Of a stretch of DNA of 6,578 nucleotides, positions 1 to 5,168 are shown piece after piece. Each line of letters begins with the position of its first letter. Positions within the stretch are counted from its first letter, which is position 1. Under the pieces are notes generated by a model. The model saw only the letters and a list, made by a program, of their open reading frames with translations. It was not told where the DNA came from and searched no databases. Origin of the DNA: Dehalococcoidales bacterium (GTDB lineage: Bacteria; Chloroflexota; Dehalococcoidia; Dehalococcoidales; RBG-16-60-22); assembly GCA_030615475.1 (NCBI GenBank), contig JAUWZF010000063.1, forward strand, positions 1-6,578. The letters are read 5' to 3'. A program made the position numbers and the translations under genes.

Positions 1-1041
1 CAGGCAGCCCTGGCTGAAGAAGGCCTGTTTTTCCCTCCCGACCCCCAGAGCTTTTCCGGCTGCACGATGGGCGGCGTGGTGGCGGAGAACTCCGGCGGTC
101 CTTCCTGCCTGAAATACGGGGTCGCCAAGCAGTACGTGCTCGGCCTGGAGGTGGTGCTGGCCGATGGCACAATAATGAAACTCGGCGGCCTGACGCCCAA
201 GAACCGGACGGGGTACGAGCTGACAATGCTGTTTACCGGTTCCGAAGGCACGCTGGGTGTCATCAGCAAGATAACGCTGCGGCTGCTGCCGGCGACAAAG
301 GCCAGCAAGACCATAGTGGCCGTTATCAGCGATGTGGCCGTAGCCGGCGAGACCGTGACTGAAATTATAGCCAGCAGTGTCCTGCCATCGAAGGTAGAGT
401 TCGTGGATAACTGGACGTTTGAAAAGTTCCGCGGGCTCCTGCCGGACGAAATTCTCGATAAGTCTCAGGTCATTCTTCTCATACAGGTCGACGGCCTGCC
501 GGAAACTGTGGACGCCGAGGCGCAGCAGGTCGTGGCTATCTGCAAAAGCCGGGCGGGCGAGGTCAGGGTGGCCCAAAACCAGGCGGAGGCCGACCGATAC
601 TGGCAGGCCAGGACTGCCCACTTCTCCGATATCTCCAGCCGGACCCATACCATCGTCAACGAAGACGTATGCGTGCCGCGCGATAAGATAGCCGATTTTA
701 TAAAACTCGGCCAGGAGAGCGCCCGGCGCTACGATGTGCCTATCAGCTTTGCCGGGCATGTCGGCGACGGCAATTTCCATCCGGTCGTCCTCACGGACAG
801 TCGAGACAAGGAACATTATCAACGTTCCCTGAAATGCGTGGACGAAATTATCGAGACGGCTTTATCCCTGGGCGGCGTCCTTTCCGGCGAGCACGGCATC
901 GGCCTGGAGAAGCAGCGTTTCTTGAAGAAGGCCATGGACCCCGCGGCCATAGATATCATGAAGAAGATAAAGGATGTCCTCGACCCCAACCACATCCTCA
1001 ATCCCGGTAAAATCTGGGAAGAAATATCACATGAAGAGTAG
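1..1041 (+). CDS. glcD: GlcD-type FAD-linked 2-hydroxyacid oxidase/dehydrogenase subunit (5' end outside the window)
   Basis: The frame is open from base 1 (Gln-Ala-Ala-Leu...) to TAG at 1039-1041. This gives 346 visible residues of a family usually about 460 long, so roughly 110 N-terminal residues lie to the left. The ATG at 67 is internal: it sits within the conserved FAD/PCMH-fold segment CTMGGVVAENSGGP, which follows FFPPDP as in GlcD and D-lactate dehydrogenases. The C-terminal FAD-oxidase domain shows GHVGDGNFHP with histidines at 757-759 and 778-780. It also shows GEHGIG, with Glu at 889-891. By family knowledge, His...His and Glu form the divalent-metal site that holds the 2-hydroxyacid substrate. 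The protein ends with the usual DPNHILNPGKIW. The enzyme oxidises a 2-hydroxyacid (glycolate, D-lactate or D-2-hydroxyglutarate; the sequence does not decide which). The GlcF-like gene downstream would receive its electrons. Family assignment is firm; substrate is open. Confidence 0.93.
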   Translation, partial: QAALAEEGLFFPPDPQSFSGCTMGGVVAENSGGPSCLKYGVAKQYVLGLEVVLADGTIMKLGGLTPKNRTGYELTMLFTGSEGTLGVISKITLRLLPATKASKTIVAVISDVAVAGETVTEIIASSVLPSKVEFVDNWTFEKFRGLLPDEILDKSQVILLIQVDGLPETVDAEAQQVVAICKSRAGEVRVAQNQAEADRYWQARTAHFSDISSRTHTIVNEDVCVPRDKIADFIKLGQESARRYDVPISFAGHVGDGNFHPVVLTDSRDKEHYQRSLKCVDEIIETALSLGGVLSGEHGIGLEKQRFLKKAMDPAAIDIMKKIKDVLDPNHILNPGKIWEEISHEE

Positions 1042-1047
1042 CCTCGA
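1031..1047 (+). repeat. Left copy of a 17-bp direct repeat (ghost start of the glcF-like gene)
   Basis: ATGAAGAGTAGCCTCGA occurs here and again, exactly, at 1217-1233. This copy contains the TAG stop of the GlcD gene (1039-1041) and, in another frame, an ATG-Lys-Ser-Ser-Leu start identical to that of the GlcF gene. GGGAAG at 1016-1021 lies 9 nt upstream of this ATG and looks like the original ribosome binding site of glcF. The copy marks the left boundary of inserted or duplicated DNA. The start now opens only a 46-codon frame ending at 1171. Confidence 0.8.
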
Positions 1048-1056
1048 ACCACGAAA

Positions 1057-1196
1057 TTGTCATTCCCGCCAAGCTTGCCCCGTACTTGATACGGGGGCGG
1101 GAATCCAGAACTCTCATCTTGTCATTCCCGCGAAGGCGGGAATCCAGAGGGGAGAAGCGAGGACTGGATAGTCGGGTCGAGCCCGACTATGACAGT
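1057..1196. repeat. Composite palindromic intergenic element (ATTCCC...GGGAAT / dRS3-like, MITE-sized)
   Basis: Three hairpins lie in a row. Hairpin 1 has arms ATTCCCGCC 1062-1070 and GGCGGGAAT 1096-1104, with a nested stem CCCCGTA 1078-1084 / TACGGGG 1090-1096 (the two stems share one base). Hairpin 2 has ATTCCCGC 1124-1131, loop GAAG, and GCGGGAAT 1136-1143. Hairpin 3 has ATAGTCGGG 1168-1176 and CCCGACTAT 1182-1190. Hairpins 1 and 2 share flanks: TTGTCATTCCCGC at 1057 and 1119, and GGCGGGAATCCAGA at 1096 and 1135. The whole is bounded by TGTCAT 1058-1063 and ATGACA 1189-1194. The pattern ATTCCC-N8-GGGAAT is that of the dRS3 repeats known from Neisseria, and similar repeats are scattered through many environmental genomes. 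It encodes no transposase, so any mobility would be in trans. It separates two genes that should be cotranscribed, and the hairpins may affect transcript stability or attenuation. Confidence 0.85.
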
Positions 1197-1207
1197 TGTA
1201 TTTTTAT

Positions 1208-1216
1208 GGAACTAGG
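1208..1216 (+). promoter_or_regulatory. Weak ribosome binding site of the glcF-like gene after the insertion
   Basis: GGAACTAGG directly precedes the ATG at 1217; GGA at 1208-1210 leaves six bases before the start. It is weaker than GGGAAG at 1016-1021, which precedes the duplicated start at 1031. The insertion may therefore have replaced the native signal. Inferred from spacing only. Confidence 0.35.
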
Positions 1217-1233
1217 ATGAAGAGTAGCCTCGA
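1217..1233 (+). repeat. Right copy of the 17-bp direct repeat (functional start of the glcF-like gene)
   Basis: Identical to 1031-1047 for 17 bases, then diverging (C instead of A). It begins with the ATG of the GlcF-like gene. The sequence upstream of the two copies is unrelated, so the repeated unit is just these 17 bp. This fits a long target-site duplication or a recombination scar around the palindromic element. Confidence 0.8.
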
Positions 1234-2500
1234 CTTCGAGCAGATAGACAGGTTTAAAGAAGACCTCGACAAGTGCACCAAATGTGGATTCTGCATGTCC
1301 TACTGTCCCGTCTACCAGGAGGAGCGTATCGAGTCGTCGGTGGCGCGCGGAAAAATCATGCTCATCAGGGCATTGCTGGACGGCGAGCTGGAGGCTACCG
1401 ACGAAATGGCCGAGCAGCTTAACCGGTGCACTTTGTGCATGACCTGCGCCCAGAACTGCCCGGCCGGTACGCACGTGCCTGCGGTGATTGCCGCCGCCCG
1501 GGCCGATAAAGTGAGGCTAAAGGGGCTGTCCTTTCCGTACAACATTATTTACCGCTGGCTGCTGCCGCGACGTCGTTTGTTCGGCCGGGTGGTACGGCTG
1601 GCCTCGTGGTTCCAGGGGATTTTCCTGCCCAGAACCGAAGGAACAATACGGCACCTGTCCTTTTTCCTCTCGGCTCTCGGCAAAGGCCGGCATATCCCGC
1701 AGATAGCCCCGAAGTTCCTACGCCAGTCGGTCCCGGAAATAAATAAGCCTCCTGCGGGTGTTGAAGTGAAATATACGGTCGGCTATTTCACCGGCTGCAT
1801 GACTGATTTCGTCTTTCCCGAGCTTGGCAAGAAGATAATCAATTTCCTTACGCGGAACGGTGTGGAGGTGGTCGTGCCGAGGGGGCAGGGGTGCTGCGGG
1901 GCGCCGGTATTCCTCGGGGCGGGCGACTTCGCTACCGGGCGCAGGATGGCCGACGCTAACGTCAAGACCTTCAAAGACCTCGATTACGTTATTACCGACT
2001 GTGCTACCTGCGCCTCGGCGATGAAGGACTATATAAAATATTTGGCCGATAACGAGGAGAGGAAGCGGGAATATGCAGAATTTGCCGATAAAATAAAAGA
2101 TATAACCGAGTTCCTGGTGGACATACTGCAACTGCCGCCGTCCGCATACAATGTAGCCGATGAATTCAAGGGTAAGACCGTGACCTGGCACGAGCCGTGC
2201 CACCTGGGGCGTTACCTGGGTGTCAAGGAGCAGCCGAGAAAGATATTGCAGTCGATACCTGACATTAAATACGTGGAAATGCCCGACGCTGACCGCTGCT
2301 GCGGCATGGCGGGGACTTTCAGCATCTACTTCTACGATTTGTCCAGGAAAATAGCCGATAGAAAAGCTGCCAGTATCGAATCGACGGGTGCGGATATCGT
2401 CGTTACCGACTGCCCCGGCTGCCAGATACAGTTGATAGACAGCACCACCCGGCACGGCATGCCGCAGAGGGTCAGGCACATCATGGAGCTGTTCGAGTAA
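1217..2500 (+). CDS. glcF: GlcF-type (Fe-S)-binding oxidoreductase subunit with two 4Fe-4S sites and two CCG domains
   Basis: A 427-residue protein, typical length for GlcF/heterodisulfide-reductase-D-like electron-transfer subunits. Two ferredoxin motifs come first: Cys20, 23, 26, 30 (followed by Pro) and Cys71, 74, 77, 81 (followed by Pro). A basic, hydrophobic stretch around residues 108-140 may contact the membrane or a partner. Two CCG domains follow: Cys194, Cys226-Cys227-Gly, Cys262/Cys265; then Cys328, Cys361-Cys362-Gly, Cys399/Cys402. Both have the CX31-32CCG...CXXC layout and probably bind a cluster or redox partner. Its role would be to carry electrons from the FAD subunit to a quinone or other acceptor. 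The start at 1217 was chosen over an in-frame TTG at 1196 because 1217 lies in the duplicated junction sequence and gives an N-terminus MKSSLDFEQ usual in spacing to the first Cys. The gene follows glcD in the same direction across the 175-bp repeat-bearing gap. TAA stops it four bases before the convergent AOR gene. Confidence 0.93.
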   Translation: MKSSLDFEQIDRFKEDLDKCTKCGFCMSYCPVYQEERIESSVARGKIMLIRALLDGELEATDEMAEQLNRCTLCMTCAQNCPAGTHVPAVIAAARADKVRLKGLSFPYNIIYRWLLPRRRLFGRVVRLASWFQGIFLPRTEGTIRHLSFFLSALGKGRHIPQIAPKFLRQSVPEINKPPAGVEVKYTVGYFTGCMTDFVFPELGKKIINFLTRNGVEVVVPRGQGCCGAPVFLGAGDFATGRRMADANVKTFKDLDYVITDCATCASAMKDYIKYLADNEERKREYAEFADKIKDITEFLVDILQLPPSAYNVADEFKGKTVTWHEPCHLGRYLGVKEQPRKILQSIPDIKYVEMPDADRCCGMAGTFSIYFYDLSRKIADRKAASIESTGADIVVTDCPGCQIQLIDSTTRHGMPQRVRHIMELFE

Positions 2501-2509
2501 CCGGTTACT
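2496..2509. repeat. 14-bp perfect palindrome joining two convergent stop codons
   Basis: AGTAACCGGTTACT is its own reverse complement. The TAA of the glcF-like gene (2498-2500) and the TAA of the AOR gene (2505-2507, minus strand) are mirror images in its arms, with only CCGG between. No T-run follows on either side, so it is not a standard intrinsic terminator. The genes have no space between them for one, and transcripts from both strands probably overlap here. Confidence 0.75.
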
Positions 2510-4421
2510 TCAGGAGTCCCCGGTTTTCAAGGTCGTCGGCGATATCTTTGAGCCCAAGTTTCTCAAGCCCGTCCCTGGTCTGCAGTCCGCTGGCCACATC
2601 CCAGTCCCGCAGCGTGTAATACTCGTCCTTCATCTTCTCGAATTCCGCCCTGTCCACCACCGCCCCCTTACGACTGGCAACCTCGCCGTCCCTGCCCAGG
2701 ACGGTGCATTCGCGGTTGAAGCGCACGTACTGCAACGGCTCGTCATGCAGGTAGTCCAGCAGCCTGTCCCCACTTCTGCCACCCCACCCCTGCCTCATCA
2801 TGATTGCCCGCCGCAGGTTGAAGATTCTTTCGCCTATTTTGTTCAGTCCCGCCCCGTCTATATCTTTGCCGGTTATGGCCGACAGGACTTGGCTTTCCAT
2901 AGAGGAGTCGCCCTGGTGGTTCGCGGTGTTCCCGCTGCAGATAACCGGCCAGTAGAGGTCGCAGAGGACGAGGCTTTCCAGGGCATGCCACCGGTCCTGG
3001 ATTTTTTTAGATGCCAGCGCTTTCCCTTCATACGTGGAGTAGTCCGCTGCCGCCGCGCTACCCCAGAAGGTCTCCGCAACCTTACGCAGGGCCTCGGATG
3101 AGAGAAAGGCTCCCTCTTCGCCGTTGCGCCAGCCGAACCAGCGAATCAAAGTGATGCTGGCTTCATGAAGTTGCTGTATCGGCCTTCTCGGTTCGGTGGC
3201 ATAGAGCAGGGCATTGTGCAGTATCAACCTGGGGTCGTAGTCCCTCAGTTCATTGGCACGGGTCAGGACGGAATAGCTAATCAATTCCTCGGCCCGGCCG
3301 CCGATTGACCGCGCCGCCTTGATGGTGCCCCCGGCGAGAAGGTCGCCGAAGCCCTCTCTGAAGGCTATCTTGCGGGTAAGCTCTTCGATAAATTCGGCGC
3401 TGCCTATCTTCGAAAGCGGCAGCCCGCTATCCTTTTCGGTTAAAACACCCTCCTTGTGGCACCTGATAAGCCACTCAATCATGGCCTGCATCACGGACGT
3501 ATCCAGTCCGTACCGGTCGCACAACCGCATCGCCAGCAGTGATACCTCGATACTGTTGCCGCCGTACTTCTCGGCCGGCCGACGGTAACTGTCTATCGGC
3601 TGGCAAAAAGATTTATAGCGACGCCCGGTTTCGTCCGTGTAAGATTGCCGGGAGCAGCCGATGCCGCAGCCGTAGCAGGCCCGGTTTTTGGTACGTCCGG
3701 GTATTACCCAGCCGAGTGCGGGCGCGCTGCCTTTAATCATCTGAAAGAGGCGGTCGGCAAGACGGCTGAGTCTTTCCGGGTTAGACGCGGTCGGTTTCCT
3801 GTCTCCGGCCACAGCCACGGCTTTCAGCATCTTCGACCCCATGACCGCGCCGAGACCGCCCGAGCCGGAGGCACCGCCATCGGCCAGCACAGTGGCGAAG
3901 GCGACCAGGTTTTCGGCGGCCGGCCCGATGGTCAGAACACTCACCCCTTTACCCAGTTCCGCTTTCAGACTGTCGCCGGCTTCAAAAGCCGACCTTCCCC
4001 AGAGGTGAGCGGCGTCCCTTATTTCGGCGGTGCCGTTATTTATGTAGATATAGACAGGTCTATCGGCTTTCCCCTGGACTACCAGAGCATCATAACCGGC
4101 ATATTTCAGTCTTATGCCCCAGTTGTCTCCCAGGTTGGCGTAGTTAAAAGATTCCGGTTCGCCGGCGGGCGATTTCGCGCAGATTATCCACCTGCCGCCG
4201 GCTAGTCGGTTAAAGCCGGCAGCGGGACCACTGGCACAGATAAAACAGTTCTCCGGCTCAAGGGCCCCGGTCTGGGGCGGCGCCATATCCCAGTAGAGTT
4301 TGGCTCCAATACCCCTCCCTCCTAAATATTTCTTCGTATAATCGGCAGTGGGCAGCCTGATAATTGCTCCATCGGATAAATCTACCTTTAGAATCTCTCC
4401 GGCATAACCAAAATCAGCCAA
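2505..4421 (-). CDS. Aldehyde:ferredoxin oxidoreductase (AOR) family tungsten/molybdopterin enzyme, divergent member
   Basis: A 638-residue cytoplasmic protein with the AOR layout. The N-terminal cofactor-binding domain (about 1-205) starts GYAGEILKVDLSDG and has YLGGRGIGAKLYWD and LKYAGYDALVVQGKA. The 4Fe-4S cysteines are CYGCGIGC (Cys249, 252, 256) with a distant fourth, Cys487. The C-terminus carries FNLRRAIMMRQGW and DEYYTLRDWD, both typical. Of the two DXXGL-type pterin-binding motifs, the first is intact (Asp302-Arg-Tyr-Gly-Leu-Asp307). The second reads Glu-Ser-Leu-Val-Leu-Cys487 and has lost Asp and Gly. The Pro-Glu-Tyr-Glu stretch common after the cysteine cluster is replaced by Pro275-Ile-Asp-Ser-Tyr. 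Classic members oxidise aldehydes to acids, or the reverse, with ferredoxin; BamB of class II benzoyl-CoA reductase is a relative with a different reaction. The substrate cannot be assigned here. The start is TTG at 4421 with GGAGGT six bases upstream; the next in-frame Met is residue 46, inside the conserved domain. It probably has its own promoter. Confidence 0.92.
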   Translation of the reverse strand: MADFGYAGEILKVDLSDGAIIRLPTADYTKKYLGGRGIGAKLYWDMAPPQTGALEPENCFICASGPAAGFNRLAGGRWIICAKSPAGEPESFNYANLGDNWGIRLKYAGYDALVVQGKADRPVYIYINNGTAEIRDAAHLWGRSAFEAGDSLKAELGKGVSVLTIGPAAENLVAFATVLADGGASGSGGLGAVMGSKMLKAVAVAGDRKPTASNPERLSRLADRLFQMIKGSAPALGWVIPGRTKNRACYGCGIGCSRQSYTDETGRRYKSFCQPIDSYRRPAEKYGGNSIEVSLLAMRLCDRYGLDTSVMQAMIEWLIRCHKEGVLTEKDSGLPLSKIGSAEFIEELTRKIAFREGFGDLLAGGTIKAARSIGGRAEELISYSVLTRANELRDYDPRLILHNALLYATEPRRPIQQLHEASITLIRWFGWRNGEEGAFLSSEALRKVAETFWGSAAAADYSTYEGKALASKKIQDRWHALESLVLCDLYWPVICSGNTANHQGDSSMESQVLSAITGKDIDGAGLNKIGERIFNLRRAIMMRQGWGGRSGDRLLDYLHDEPLQYVRFNRECTVLGRDGEVASRKGAVVDRAEFEKMKDEYYTLRDWDVASGLQTRDGLEKLGLKDIADDLENRGLLK

Positions 4422-4426
4422 CGTTA

Positions 4427-4432
4427 ACCTCC
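4427..4432 (-). promoter_or_regulatory. Shine-Dalgarno site that fixes the TTG start of the AOR gene
   Basis: On the minus strand GGAGGT is followed by five bases (TAACG) and then TTG-GCT-GAT (Met-Ala-Asp); GGAGG itself is six bases from the start. The near-perfect match to the anti-SD sequence and the good spacing support TTG at 4421-4419 as the start, despite its rarity. Confidence 0.7.
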
Positions 4433-4457
4433 AGAATAATTAAAACCGACATATCCT

Positions 4458-4485
4458 ACTATAACATGATGGCAACTCGTGTAAA
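4458..4485 (-). promoter_or_regulatory. Sigma-70-like promoter of the AOR gene
   Basis: On the minus strand TTTACA (4485-4480, 5/6 match to TTGACA) and TATAGT (4463-4458, 5/6 match to TATAAT) are separated by 16 bases. Transcription would start near 4451, giving a leader of about 30 nt before the TTG start with the Shine-Dalgarno inside it. The AOR gene thus seems transcribable independently of the SOD gene upstream. Confidence 0.55.
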
Positions 4486-4497
4486 AACGTTGATTGT

Positions 4498-4558
4498 GCC
4501 TGGTTAAAAGTGAGCTGGAGAAAGAAGTAAGAGTAGACCGGCCGAACCAAAACCAGGC
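4498..4558 (-). other. Intergenic 8-bp inverted repeat downstream of the SOD gene
   Basis: GCCTGGTT (4498-4505) and AACCAGGC (4551-4558) are perfect inverse complements 45 bases apart, just after the SOD stop codon on the minus strand. A long-loop hairpin could form in the 3' end of the SOD transcript. There is no compact GC stem followed directly by a U-run (only TTTTT about 10 nt later), so calling it a terminator would go beyond the evidence. The rest of 4422-4562 holds only the AOR promoter and ribosome binding site. Confidence 0.25.
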
Positions 4559-4562
4559 AGGC

Positions 4563-5141
4563 TTACTTTATCCTGTCGGCCACCGCTTTCCAGTCGATGT
4601 TCTTGAAGAATGCCGCCATGTAATCGGCACGCTTCAGGCCGTAGTCAATCATGAAGGCATGCTCGAAAACGTCCATTACCAGGATGGGACGGCAGCCGGC
4701 GAGATGGCCGACCTCATGCTCGTTAATCCACTGGTTGCACAGGCCGCCGGTTATGTTATCCTGATAGAGCACCACCCAGCCGATGCCACGCATCGCCCCC
4801 GTCGCCCGGAAATCCTGCTCCCAGGCGTCGTAGCTGCCGTAAGCCTCGGCCAGCTTTTTCGCCAGGGCCCCGGACTTATCCAGGGGGGTCTGGCCGCCCA
4901 GGTTTTCGAAGTAGTATTCGTGCAGGCGCATGCCGTTGAACTCAAAACCGAAACGCCGTTTAAGCTCGGCGTATTCCGGAGTAGCGGTCTTTTCTTCTTT
5001 CAGCATCGTCGCCAGTATGTCCATCAGCTTGTTGGTATTGGTCACGTAGCCCTGGTAAAGAGTGAAATGGTTCGTCAGCAGGGTCTGGCTGAAACCGTCC
5101 ATGCCGATGAGTTTGCTATAGTCTTTCGCTGTATAAGCCAT
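4563..5141 (-). CDS. sod: Iron/manganese superoxide dismutase
   Basis: A 192-residue protein with the Fe/Mn-SOD fold order: helical N-domain, then the alpha/beta C-domain. It converts superoxide to oxygen plus hydrogen peroxide in the cytoplasm; no signal peptide is visible. The four metal ligands are recognisable: His25 (LLTNHF), His74 (LHEYYFENLGG), Asp157 and His161 (MDVFEHAF). The C-terminus DYGLKRADYMAAFFKNIDW is typical. Several second-shell positions differ from the common type. DVWEHAY is DVFEHAF, and WxWL is GWVVL. The segment that normally supplies the active-site Gln (NQD) reads Asn140-Glu-His142, so His142 may take that place, as in some archaeal-type SODs. Metal choice (Fe, Mn or either) is not decidable by eye. 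The ATG is preceded by AAGGAG about nine bases upstream. It lies 27 nt after the flavodiiron gene on the same strand with no visible promoter between, so the two are probably one operon. Confidence 0.93.
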   Translation of the reverse strand: MAYTAKDYSKLIGMDGFSQTLLTNHFTLYQGYVTNTNKLMDILATMLKEEKTATPEYAELKRRFGFEFNGMRLHEYYFENLGGQTPLDKSGALAKKLAEAYGSYDAWEQDFRATGAMRGIGWVVLYQDNITGGLCNQWINEHEVGHLAGCRPILVMDVFEHAFMIDYGLKRADYMAAFFKNIDWKAVADRIK

Positions 5142-5168
5142 CGTTCTTTCTCCTTTCCTGTGTACGTA

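Noticed and set aside
67..69. ATG at 67 as the start of the GlcD gene
   Set aside because: The reading frame continues upstream to base 1 with typical family residues (FFPPDP...SFSGCT), so this Met is internal and the gene is cut by the window edge.
1057..1148. Short direct repeats suggesting a CRISPR array
   Set aside because: Only two units of unequal structure, each a palindrome with the unique sequence inside the arms, and no regular spacers or cas genes. This is an intergenic palindromic repeat.
1196..1216. TTG at 1196 as the glcF start
   Set aside because: It would add seven residues (MYFYGTR) encoded by DNA of the inserted segment. The ATG at 1217 lies in the duplicated junction sequence and fits the ancestral overlap.
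1718..2479. 253-codon minus-strand open frame inside the glcF-like gene
   Set aside because: It lies wholly antisense to a gene with two intact CCG domains and has no family resemblance, so it is a shadow frame.
3645..4205. 186-codon plus-strand open frame inside the AOR gene
   Set aside because: It is antisense to conserved AOR N-terminal motifs and the cysteine cluster, with no ribosome site or domain.
4498..4558. Intrinsic terminator after the SOD gene
   Set aside because: The 8-bp arms are 45 bases apart and no U-run follows directly, so a terminator cannot be claimed; recorded only as an inverted repeat.
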